Source: Pseudomonas syringae
Lineage (GTDB): Bacteria; Pseudomonadota; Gammaproteobacteria; Pseudomonadales; Pseudomonadaceae
NCBI RefSeq assembly: GCF_000737245.1
Contig: NZ_JPQU01000100.1
Location: 124,001-188,000, forward strand
Length of the DNA: 64,000 bases
Direction of reading: 5' to 3'
Shown here piece after piece: positions 17,248 to 25,189 of this stretch; positions within the stretch are counted from its first letter, which is position 1, and each line of letters begins with the position of its first letter. The notes beneath the pieces were generated by a model that did not search any database, was not told the origin of the DNA, and saw only the letters and a program-made list of their open reading frames with translations. The position numbers were made by a program, and so were the translations under genes.

Positions 17248-19046
17248 ACCCTCGTTATCTGTTGTTGGCGCTGGTGGCCGTGCTCGGCATCGCGCCGCTG
17301 CTGTTACCGCCCTATTACGTGACGCTGCTCAACTACATCGGCCTCTATACCCTGGTGGTGCTGGGCCTGGTGTTGCTGACGGGCGTAGGCGGCATGACCA
17401 GTTTTGGTCAGGCGGCATTCGTCGGCCTGGGTGCCTACACCTCGGCGTACCTGACCACTACTGAACAACTCCCCGCCTGGCTGGCTTGGGCAGGGAGCTC
17501 ACCCTGGCTGGCTTTACTGATAGGCGTGGTGTTGACCGTCAGCGTAGCGATGATTCTGGGCGCAATGACCCTCAAGCTTTCCGGGCATTACCTGCCACTG
17601 GGCACCATTGCCTGGGGACTGTCGCTTTATTACCTGTTCGGTACGGTCGAGTCATTGGGGGGTCATACCGGTGTCAGTGGCTTGCCTTCAATCTCACTGC
17701 TGGGTATCGAGCTCGATAAGGGCGAGAAAATTTTCTACCTGATCTGGGTCGTGCTGCTACTGGCGATCGTCATTACCCAGAACCTCCTCAACTCCCGCGA
17801 GGGCCGCGCCATTCGAGTGCTAAAGGGCGGTCAGGTGATGGGCGAATCCATGGGCATCAATACCTTCCGCTCGAAGATGGTGATCTTTGTCATCTCAGCG
17901 GTATTTGCCGCCATCTCCGGCTGGCTGTATGCCCACACGCAACGCTTCGTCAACCCGACGCCGTTCGGTCTCAACATGGGCATCGACTATCTGTTCATGG
18001 CCCTGATCGGCGGCGTTGGCAGCGTCTGGGGCGCGTTGCTCGGCACCGGGATCCTGACCCTGCTCAAGCAATGGCTACAGGACTTGCTCCCGCATTTGCT
18101 GGGTAACACCGGCAACTACGAAACCATCGTGTTTGGCGTGTTGATCGTGGTACTGATGCAACGTGCACCGGGCGGTCTGTGGCCTATCTTGGTGGGGCTG
18201 GTGCGCAAGCGTTTCACGGTGAAGCGCAGCTTGCCCATGGGCAATGACCAGGTGGCGCAACTGCCGCGTCGCGAGCTGCCTGAGCACGGTCAGCTGATTC
18301 TTGAAGCGCGCAATGTGACCAAGCGCTTCGGCGGTCTGGTCGCCAACAACGACATGAACCTGGAAATCCATGCCGGGGAAATCCTCGCGTTGATCGGGCC
18401 AAACGGCGCGGGCAAAAGCACCATGTTCAACCAACTCTCGGGGGTCGATACGCCGACCTCCGGTGATGTGCTGTTCATGGGCAAAAGCATCAACGGCATG
18501 AGCTCACGACAAGTGGCGCGCATGGGCATGAGTCGCACCTTTCAGCACGTCAAACTGCTGCCCACCATGACCGTACTGGAGAACGTCGCCATCGGTGCGC
18601 ATCTGCGCGGCAACAAAGGTGTCGTGGCGGCCGCATTGCATCTGGACCGGGACGAGGAAGCCAGCCTGCTCAATGAAGCCAAACGGCAGCTGGAGCGCGT
18701 GGGTCTCGGTGACTGTTTATATGAAGAAGCCGGCAGCCTGGCGCTGGGTCAGCAACGCATCCTGGAAATCGCCAGAGCGCTGTGTGCCGACCCTTGCCTG
18801 CTGCTGCTCGACGAACCGGCCGCCGGCCTGCGCCTGAAAGAGAAAGAAGCGCTGGGCATTCTGCTCAGCCGCTTGCGCAGCGAAGGCATGGCGATCCTGC
18901 TGGTTGAGCACGACATGGACTTCGTCATGGGCCTGGTGGATCGCGTGGTGGTCATGGAGTTTGGCCAACGCATCGCCCAGGGCTTGCCGGAAGACGTACA
19001 GAAAGACCCCGCCGTGCTGGAAGCCTACCTTGGAGGAGCCGAGTGA
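17244..19046 (+). CDS. Fused ABC transporter permease-ATPase (LivM-LivG type)
   Basis: A 600-residue fusion. Residues 1 to about 330 form a LivM-type permease (GLVLLTGVGGMTSFGQAAF; EAA-like loop with GESMGINTFRSK). Residues from about 350 form a LivG-type ATPase with Walker A LIGPNGAGKST, a signature region (AGSLALGQQRILEIARAL) and Walker B LLLLDEPAAGL. The signature motif is variant (LALGQQ instead of LSGGQ), as in many LivG proteins. The ATG at 17244 overlaps the previous stop. Such fusions occur in some bacterial importers and fix the one-to-one pairing of the two parts. Confidence 0.92.
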   Translation: MNPRYLLLALVAVLGIAPLLLPPYYVTLLNYIGLYTLVVLGLVLLTGVGGMTSFGQAAFVGLGAYTSAYLTTTEQLPAWLAWAGSSPWLALLIGVVLTVSVAMILGAMTLKLSGHYLPLGTIAWGLSLYYLFGTVESLGGHTGVSGLPSISLLGIELDKGEKIFYLIWVVLLLAIVITQNLLNSREGRAIRVLKGGQVMGESMGINTFRSKMVIFVISAVFAAISGWLYAHTQRFVNPTPFGLNMGIDYLFMALIGGVGSVWGALLGTGILTLLKQWLQDLLPHLLGNTGNYETIVFGVLIVVLMQRAPGGLWPILVGLVRKRFTVKRSLPMGNDQVAQLPRRELPEHGQLILEARNVTKRFGGLVANNDMNLEIHAGEILALIGPNGAGKSTMFNQLSGVDTPTSGDVLFMGKSINGMSSRQVARMGMSRTFQHVKLLPTMTVLENVAIGAHLRGNKGVVAAALHLDRDEEASLLNEAKRQLERVGLGDCLYEEAGSLALGQQRILEIARALCADPCLLLLDEPAAGLRLKEKEALGILLSRLRSEGMAILLVEHDMDFVMGLVDRVVVMEFGQRIAQGLPEDVQKDPAVLEAYLGGAE

Positions 19047-19837
19047 TGAACAGCCAACTCAAGCCGCAATCAATCATCACCAACAGCACCGCCAACCCCG
19101 TACTGGAAGTCAATGACCTGTGCGTGGCCTACGGCAAGGTCGAAGCCTTGAGCAACGCCAGCCTGCGGGTCGGCCAAGGCCAGATCGTCACGGTCATCGG
19201 CCCCAACGGAGCCGGGAAAACCACCCTGCTCTCCGCCATCATGGGTGTGCTCGGTTCTCGTGGAAGAGTGGATTTCGATGGCAGCCTGGAAGCGGTGCCC
19301 GAGGTTGAGGTCATGGTCTCCCGTGGCCTGGGCCTGGTCCCGGAAAAACGCGAGCTGTTCACCAGCATGAGCGTGGCTGACAACCTGCAACTCGGCGCCT
19401 TCCAGCGTTATCGACGCGGCGACCGCAATCTGGCCCAGACCCAGGCAGAAATTTACGAGCTATTCCCGCGCCTTTGGGAGCGCCGCGACCAGTTGGCCGC
19501 CACCCTGTCCGGCGGCGAACGCCAGATGCTCGCGGTCGGCCGGGCACTGATGGCCAAGCCCAAGCTGCTGATGCTCGACGAACCCAGCCTGGGCCTGGCG
19601 CCGCTGATCACCCGAGAGATCTTCCGCATCATTACCGCCCTGCGCCAGACAGGGGTTTCGATCCTGTTGGTTGAGCAGAACGCCCGCGCGGCACTGCGCG
19701 TCGCCGACTACGCCTACGTACTGGAAACCGGACAGATCGCCATGCAAGGCCCGGCAAAGCAGTTGGCGGACGACCCGCGAGTCATCGAGGCCTACCTGGG
19801 GCTGGCCAGCAAGCATCAGGAAATGCTGGCCGGTTGA
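19046..19837 (+). CDS. ABC transporter ATPase, LivF type
   Basis: A 263-residue ATPase with Walker A VIGPNGAGKTTL, signature LSGGERQM, Walker B LLMLDEPSLGLAP and the LivF-type QNARAAL switch region. The ATG at 19046 follows GGAGGAG by seven bases and overlaps the preceding stop by one base; an in-frame GTG at 19043 is an alternative. It pairs with the fused LivG domain to power the importer. Confidence 0.93.
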   Translation: MNSQLKPQSIITNSTANPVLEVNDLCVAYGKVEALSNASLRVGQGQIVTVIGPNGAGKTTLLSAIMGVLGSRGRVDFDGSLEAVPEVEVMVSRGLGLVPEKRELFTSMSVADNLQLGAFQRYRRGDRNLAQTQAEIYELFPRLWERRDQLAATLSGGERQMLAVGRALMAKPKLLMLDEPSLGLAPLITREIFRIITALRQTGVSILLVEQNARAALRVADYAYVLETGQIAMQGPAKQLADDPRVIEAYLGLASKHQEMLAG

Positions 19838-19898
19838 GCCACCTGTGTACGACGTCGGCCCGCCATAGTGGGCCGACTCACCCCGACCTGGAGCAGTC

Positions 19899-20885
19899 AT
19901 GAATCATCCTGTTTTACGCGTCTGCATCGCCGGTGCCGGTGCGATTGGTTGCACCCTCGCCGCCCGTCTGGTGAAAGGCGGCCAGCAGGTTTCAGTTCTC
20001 GCCCGCGGCGAAACTCTGGCCACCATTCGCCGGGACGGCATCGTGCTCAACGATCTGGATGGGCGTCATCACGTGCAGGTCCAGGCCAGCGCAGACGCTA
20101 GCGAGCTTGGCACGCAAGACGTGATTTTCCTCTGCACCAAGGCACCGGCCCTGGGCGAAATGCTGCGGCAGATCCAACCGATGATCTGCCCGGAGACCAT
20201 GGTTGTTCCGGTGGTCAACGGTGTGCCCTGGTGGTACTTCCACGGCGAGGGCGGCCGTTTTGCTGATCGCCAGGTGCAGGCGGTCGATCCGGACGGCCAG
20301 CTCGACGCAGCACTGGACTGGCATCAGATCATCGGCTGCGTAGTGTTTATTACCGCCAGCACCACCGGCACGGCAGTGGTGGAATCGAACAACCCGCATC
20401 TGATGGTCGTCGGCGAACCGGACAACAGCCTCAGCCCGCGCCTGGAACGCCTGCGCCAGATGATCGAGTCCTCCGGCATCGAAGCCCGGGCAACGGACCG
20501 CATCCGCGATCAACTGTGGACCAAGATCATCGCCAACATCACCTCCAACCCCCTGTCGGTGGTGACCGGCGCGACCCTCGAACAGATCTATGGCTTGCCC
20601 GAGCTGCGCCATCTGGTCAGCGCCGTCCTGCAGGAAACCCTGTTGACGGCAGCGGCGCACGGCGCACGGGTCAGGATCGACCCGCAGACCTTTTTCGAAC
20701 TGGGGGCAGGTATGGGCGCAGTGCGTACGTCGATGCTTCAGGACTACGACAAAGGTCGCCCGCTGGAACTGGCCGCCATCGGTGACGCCGTCATTGAGCT
20801 GGCCGATCAGATGTCGATCCCCATGCCCACCACCCGCAACATCATTGCCCTGGCGCGCTTTCGCGGCCAGCAGGCAAGCCACTGA
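19899..20885 (+). CDS. Ketopantoate reductase (PanE/ApbA) family protein
   Basis: A 328-residue protein with an N-terminal NADP-binding fold (CIAGAGAIGCTLAARLVKGG), FLCTKAP, and the C-terminal KIIANITSNPLSVVTGATL helix domain of ketopantoate reductases, including the conserved lysine and asparagine. It lies 61 bp after the importer ATPase and 24 bp before a class II aldolase gene. Biosynthetic PanE is normally encoded elsewhere, so this copy is more likely a paralogue reducing a 2-keto acid or lactone in catabolism. The true substrate is unknown. Confidence 0.85.
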   Translation: MNHPVLRVCIAGAGAIGCTLAARLVKGGQQVSVLARGETLATIRRDGIVLNDLDGRHHVQVQASADASELGTQDVIFLCTKAPALGEMLRQIQPMICPETMVVPVVNGVPWWYFHGEGGRFADRQVQAVDPDGQLDAALDWHQIIGCVVFITASTTGTAVVESNNPHLMVVGEPDNSLSPRLERLRQMIESSGIEARATDRIRDQLWTKIIANITSNPLSVVTGATLEQIYGLPELRHLVSAVLQETLLTAAAHGARVRIDPQTFFELGAGMGAVRTSMLQDYDKGRPLELAAIGDAVIELADQMSIPMPTTRNIIALARFRGQQASH

Positions 20886-20909
20886 ACACTGAGCGACAAG
20901 GACCTCGAA

Positions 20910-21671
20910 ATGAGCACTGAAATGATCAAGCCGGACCACATCAGCGACGAAGAATGGGCGCTGCGCGTAGACCTCGCCCACTGTTATCACCTTGTGGATT
21001 TGTTTGGCTGGACCGAAACCATTTTCAACCATATTTCCGCGCGGCTTCCCGGTCCCGCTCACCATTATCTGGTCAATCCGTTTGGCCTGAACTACACCGA
21101 AGTCACCCCGGCCAACCTGCTTAAAGTCGACCTCGACGGTAACAAGCTGGAGGATTCACCCTATGACGCCAACCCCGCCGGCTTCGCTCTGCACAGCGCG
21201 GTCCACGGCGCCCGTCACGACATCCAGTGTCTGATCCACACCCATACCACGCCGATCTCGGCCATCGTCATGAAGAAAAACGCCTTCGCGCACAATGACT
21301 TCTACGGCGCGCAGCTCTACGGCCGCATCGGTTATCACACCTTCGAAGGCATCACCCTGTTCGACGACGAGAAGGCCCGGATGATCGACAGTCTGGGCGA
21401 CAAACACATACTGGTGCTGCGTAACCATGGCATCGCAGTGGGCGAAAGCAGCATTGCCAAAGCGTTCTTCCTGCTCTGGACCGTGCAACGCGCCGCAGAG
21501 ATTCAGTGCCAGGCTGGCGCGCTGGGTGGCGAGGACAATCCACTGCCCGTCGATATCAGCCAGAAATGCGCCGACCTGACCACGATGCTGATTCGCGACA
21601 GTGGTTTTGCGACCAAATTCTTCAGCGCCATGGTGCGCAAACTGCACGCCGAACGCGGCGCTATCTGGTAA
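20910..21671 (+). CDS. Class II aldolase/adducin family protein
   Basis: A 253-residue protein with the class II aldolase/adducin fold. The zinc-binding HTHTT (IHTHTTPISAIV) and a later LRNHGIAVGES carry the expected histidines, and WTETIFNHISARL is the usual N-terminal helix. Members are fuculose-phosphate-type aldolases, decarboxylases or methylthioribulose-phosphate dehydratases. It is translationally close to the PanE-like gene and to the chemoreceptor. Its role in the auxin locus is unassigned. Confidence 0.85.
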   Translation: MSTEMIKPDHISDEEWALRVDLAHCYHLVDLFGWTETIFNHISARLPGPAHHYLVNPFGLNYTEVTPANLLKVDLDGNKLEDSPYDANPAGFALHSAVHGARHDIQCLIHTHTTPISAIVMKKNAFAHNDFYGAQLYGRIGYHTFEGITLFDDEKARMIDSLGDKHILVLRNHGIAVGESSIAKAFFLLWTVQRAAEIQCQAGALGGEDNPLPVDISQKCADLTTMLIRDSGFATKFFSAMVRKLHAERGAIW

Positions 21672-21689
21672 TTGACTGGAGTCTCGGCA

Positions 21690-23255
21690 ATGACGCACAC
21701 CCGCATGGATAAAGCGCAGCCACCGGCGCTGGCTGAATTGCCGATCTCGCGCCTCGATGCACAAGGTTGTCTGGATCAGTGCAACACGGCTTATTTGACA
21801 ATGTGCGGTTACGACCTGGCGACGCTGCAGGGCAAACCGCACCACATGATCGATCACCCACAAATGCCAGAGGCCGTCATGCAGCGCATGTGGGCCACGC
21901 TGCATGCGGGCGTTGCCTGGACTGCTCCTGTCATGGGACAGCATCGCGACGGCAGCACCTTCTGGAACGAGCTTTACATATTGCCATTGCTGGCTGAAGG
22001 CAAAATCATCGGCTTTGGCACGGTTTACCACCCCATCAGCGAGGCCCTGCGGCGCCGTGCCGAACTGCTCTACAGTCGTTTGAGCAAAGGCCTTGCGCCA
22101 CAGAGCATCGGCAAGCGAATCGGTCGTCATTTAGCAACGCATCTGTTCGCCTGGCTGAGCGGACTCGGTCTGCTGGGCCTGTTTGCCAGCGGGCAAGTCG
22201 ATGGGTTGATCGCCGGGGCGCTGTTGGCATGCGGGGTGCTGGCGCTCGCCCAGCCGGCATTATCCGCCCGTCTCCAGCAACGTCGTGTTTTGGCTGGTCA
22301 TGCGTCTATCTACAGCGATCCGTTGCTGAGTTCATTACACGGACGAGCCGACGGTCTGACGGCTCGACTGGAAATGAGCTTGCATACGCAACAACTGCGT
22401 ATGCGCACGGTCATGGCCCGCATCCAGATCAATGGCGAGACCTTGCGCAGAAGAACCGATGAATCAGCGCAACTGGTTGAGGCCCAAACCGACCAACTGG
22501 AGCGTCAGTTGCTGGAAGCTGAGCAGTCGGCAGCGGCCGTCAATCAGATGAGCGCGACGATTCTGGAGCTGTCGACCAATCTGCAGCAGTCAGCGCAAGC
22601 GTCTCAGGAGGTCAATCGGCTGGCGCACGCTGGCGACCGGCTTTCCGCGCAGAGCAGTGAATCCATGGGTGCCTTGGGCACTTCAGTGCAGAACATCGGC
22701 ACCGCTGTGGGCAAACTTGCGCAATCCATTGACTCGATCGGCGGTATCGCCCAGGAAATTCGCAGCATCGCAGAGCAGACCAATCTGCTGGCCCTCAACG
22801 CGGCTATCGAAGCCGCACGCGCCGGCGAAACCGGACGCGGATTTGCAGTCGTTGCCGACGAGGTGCGCTCGCTCGCCTCACGCACTCGTGAATCAACCGA
22901 TCAGATCCAGAGCCGTATCGACGAGCTGCGCCAGTCAAGCGCAGAGGCGCTGGCGACGACACAAAGCGGCGAGCAAGCGGCACAACGCAGCCGTGATGAT
23001 GTGGAAAAAGTGCAGTCTTCGTTGCAACACATCTGCCAGGAAATCGGTCAGGTCAGCTCAACGAGCCTGCAAATGGCCACAGCCATTGATCAGCAGGGGC
23101 AGGTGGCGGAAGAGATCAACAAGCAAATCAATCAGATCGCCCTTTTCGCTCAGGACAATACCCGGCAGGCCAAACGCAGTGGTCAAATCGGCAGGGAGCT
23201 CAATCAACTGGCAAGCTCACAGCTCGAACTTGCCGGGCGTTTTCTGAACGGCTGA
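21690..23255 (+). CDS. Aer-like methyl-accepting chemotaxis protein with PAS domain
   Basis: A 521-residue chemoreceptor. The N-terminal PAS domain (about 15-130) resembles Aer, with MIDHPQMPEAVMQRMW and GSTFWNELYI. A pair of membrane segments near 150-200 follows, and then a long coiled cytoplasmic region. The signalling tip is conserved (AEQTNLLALNAAIEAARAGE and GRGFAVVADEVRSLA). There is no periplasmic ligand domain, so sensing is probably internal (redox, flavin or a metabolite). The start is ATG 21690 after GGAG; it follows the aldolase by 18 bp. Its position between the importer and iacR suggests auxin-linked taxis. Confidence 0.92.
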   Translation: MTHTRMDKAQPPALAELPISRLDAQGCLDQCNTAYLTMCGYDLATLQGKPHHMIDHPQMPEAVMQRMWATLHAGVAWTAPVMGQHRDGSTFWNELYILPLLAEGKIIGFGTVYHPISEALRRRAELLYSRLSKGLAPQSIGKRIGRHLATHLFAWLSGLGLLGLFASGQVDGLIAGALLACGVLALAQPALSARLQQRRVLAGHASIYSDPLLSSLHGRADGLTARLEMSLHTQQLRMRTVMARIQINGETLRRRTDESAQLVEAQTDQLERQLLEAEQSAAAVNQMSATILELSTNLQQSAQASQEVNRLAHAGDRLSAQSSESMGALGTSVQNIGTAVGKLAQSIDSIGGIAQEIRSIAEQTNLLALNAAIEAARAGETGRGFAVVADEVRSLASRTRESTDQIQSRIDELRQSSAEALATTQSGEQAAQRSRDDVEKVQSSLQHICQEIGQVSSTSLQMATAIDQQGQVAEEINKQINQIALFAQDNTRQAKRSGQIGRELNQLASSQLELAGRFLNG

Positions 23256-23278
23256 CTTGAATCAATACGGGCACAGCT

Positions 23279-23311
23279 TGATCCGATAACCTCATAAAGG
23301 TGATCGGATCA
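23279..23311. promoter_or_regulatory. Inverted repeat upstream of iacR
   Basis: TGATCCGAT (23279-23287) and ATCGGATCA (23303-23311) are perfect complements separated by 15 bases, between the chemoreceptor stop and iacR. It could be a regulator site or an RNA hairpin; there is no T run for a terminator. The right arm abuts the shared motif ACGTGAAT-N3-CAA at 23311-23324. Confidence 0.45.
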
Positions 23312-23324
23312 CGTGAATATGCAA
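23311..23324. promoter_or_regulatory. Candidate IacR operator upstream of iacR
   Basis: ACGTGAAT-N3-CAA here matches 14272-14285 in the iacH promoter at all eleven fixed bases. It lies 111 bp before the iacR start, so it could serve autoregulation. Binding is inferred only from the shared sequence. Confidence 0.4.
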
Positions 23325-23434
23325 CAATCAGCGCCACTCATGCAGCTGGAATCCCTCGCCTTCCATCACGGCTTCCGGGCAAACGCGGCCACGGCTGTGC
23401 CCTCACTCAAGAATTCCAAGACGCGACGCACTCA

Positions 23435-23911
23435 ATGAATACTCCAAAAAAACGCCAGCACCGTTACGACCCTGCCAGCGAACATTTCAAAAAGGAAGAC
23501 TTCCCCTTCTACTGGCTGGCACGGCTCAATGGCCGTTACAGCATGGCGATGGAAAAAATCCTCAAGAAGATTGACCTGGACATTCCACGCTGGCGAATCC
23601 TGCTGACACTGAACGAACAGGGCGAGCTGAGCATTTCGGAAATCTCCGTGCATGCCATCGCCAAGCTCTCAACTGTGACCAAGATCGTCTATCGCATGAA
23701 AGCCGATGGCCTGGTGGACACCAATACCTGCAGTAATGACGGCCGCGTGACTCAGGTATCGCTGACCGAAACGGGCCGGCAGACCGTGGAGCAAGCCCAG
23801 GCCGCGACCCGTGGCATTTTCAACATGAGCTTCAAAGGCCTGACCGAAGCCCAGATCAGCAAGCTGAACGGCACCCTGGAGACCATCTTCAACAATCTGC
23901 CTGAGGATTGA
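23435..23911 (+). CDS. iacR: IacR: MarR family repressor of auxin degradation
   Basis: A 158-residue winged-helix regulator of the MarR family: DIPRWRILLTLNEQGELSIS leads into the recognition region AKLSTVTKIVYRMKADGLV, and SNDGRVTQVSLTETG forms the wing. In P. putida 1290 a MarR-type IacR represses the iac genes until the auxin or a derivative is present. The ATG at 23435 is the start that gives normal family length; no strong Shine-Dalgarno is visible. The gene stands 9.3 kb from iacH, beyond the importer block, with which it shares orientation. Confidence 0.88.
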   Translation: MNTPKKRQHRYDPASEHFKKEDFPFYWLARLNGRYSMAMEKILKKIDLDIPRWRILLTLNEQGELSISEISVHAIAKLSTVTKIVYRMKADGLVDTNTCSNDGRVTQVSLTETGRQTVEQAQAATRGIFNMSFKGLTEAQISKLNGTLETIFNNLPED

Positions 23912-24027
23912 AGGTGTAGTCGACGAGCCGCGCGATGTTGCGATAGCGCTCTGCTTGATGCACCGCCACCGCAACCTCGCATTGCTGGTGCCTTCCTTGG
24001 ATTTGATCTCAAGATAGCGCGATGCCG

Positions 24028-24118
24028 TGGGACCGGCTTTAGCCGGGAAGAGGCTGGGGCGGTCGCTGCTACTGGGGCGTCACAGATACCGCTTTCCCGG
24101 CTAAAGCCGGTCCCACGT
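24028..24118. repeat. REP inverted pair (REPIN), family 1 copy A
   Basis: GTGGGACCGGCTTTAGCCGG starts the left arm (24028) and CCGGCTAAAGCCGGTCCCAC ends the right arm, with about 40 bases between. This is a common intergenic repeat of Pseudomonas. A second copy is at 28986-29088. Both are followed 3' by CCATGGAATCTCCCACAG (24133-24150 here), so the repeated unit extends beyond the palindrome. Confidence 0.85.
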
Positions 24119-24205
24119 CAGCTTGCAGGCAACCATGGAATCTCCCACAGGAGATGGCCTTTCCACTCAGGTGCCTGTTTCAAGCCGAATCAGCACTGCG
24201 TCACC

Positions 24206-25189
24206 CTATCGAGCGCAGCCGAAGCCAGGCATCAAGCCCATCAACTCGAGGCGGCTGCTCAATTCCCTCAAACGTTGCAGGCGGTAGGCCGGAATATCCA
24301 CGGCGGCGTAGTCGTAGAAACCCTGACGGTCGCGTAACCCGCTGCGACGCTGGGCCATGTTGTCGCTGATGACCTGAGGAGCCGTGAAGCGAGGATCGAT
24401 GGCTCCCGCCAGGTAACGGGATGCGTAGAGCAGAATATCGCCTCCGCCCCAGTCGATGAATTCCAGCAGGCCAAGCACGGAAAATCGTAATCCGAAACCC
24501 ACTCGAATCGCCGTGTCGATGTCCTCGGCGCTAGCGACGCCCTCCTCGACCATTCGCGCAGCTTCGTTCATTGCCAAGGCCTGAATCCGCGGAACGATGT
24601 AGCCCGCAGTTGGCCCGCATTTGACCGGAACCTTGCCGATGTCGCGCAACAGTTGCATGAGCCGCGCCAATACGCCGTCATCAGTCTCGGCGCTGCAGCT
24701 GACCTCCACCAACGGCATCAATAACGCCGGGTTCAGCCAGTGAGCATTAACGAATCGCTGCGGGCATTCGACCAACTGAGCCAGCTCCGTGACCAGAAAG
24801 GTCGAGGTGGTCGAAGCGATGACCGTTTGCCTGGAGCAGTGCTCGCTCAACCAACTGAAGCACTGCGACTTCGCCTCCATGACTTCCGGCACCGCCTCGA
24901 ATACCCAGTCGCTGCGGCCCAGGTCTGCAAGCGCAGCGTCACGGCCGCAAATCCTCAGGTGTGTCAGGGCCTGCTCCACCTGTTCTGGCGCGATGTTGCC
25001 TAGACTGACCAGTATCTGCAGTTCCGCCTGCACATTGGCCCGCGCCTGATCAAAGTAGACCTGCGCTGCGTCCTGCTCCCGAGCTTTGAAGTCGATCAAG
25101 GTCACGTCCATTCCGGCAAATATAAACGCCGTAGCCATGCCCTCGCCCATGCGCCCTGCGCCAACGATGCAAACCCGACTGTGGTTCAT
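24206..25189 (-). CDS. 3-hydroxyacyl-CoA dehydrogenase family NAD-dependent dehydrogenase (carnitine dehydrogenase-like)
   Basis: A 327-residue protein with the Rossmann motif CIVGAGRMGEGMATAF, followed by DWVFEAVPEVMEAK, and a VNAHWLNPALLMPLVEV segment holding the catalytic histidine (in place of the usual FNP-type context). The second domain has AGYIVPRIQALAMNEAARM. Family members act on 3-hydroxyacyl-CoAs, L-carnitine or other 3-hydroxy acids. It overlaps the preceding gene by ATGA (25186-25189), which indicates tight coupling with the octopine-dehydrogenase-like protein. Confidence 0.86.
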   Translation of the reverse strand: MNHSRVCIVGAGRMGEGMATAFIFAGMDVTLIDFKAREQDAAQVYFDQARANVQAELQILVSLGNIAPEQVEQALTHLRICGRDAALADLGRSDWVFEAVPEVMEAKSQCFSWLSEHCSRQTVIASTTSTFLVTELAQLVECPQRFVNAHWLNPALLMPLVEVSCSAETDDGVLARLMQLLRDIGKVPVKCGPTAGYIVPRIQALAMNEAARMVEEGVASAEDIDTAIRVGFGLRFSVLGLLEFIDWGGGDILLYASRYLAGAIDPRFTAPQVISDNMAQRRSGLRDRQGFYDYAAVDIPAYRLQRLRELSSRLELMGLMPGFGCAR

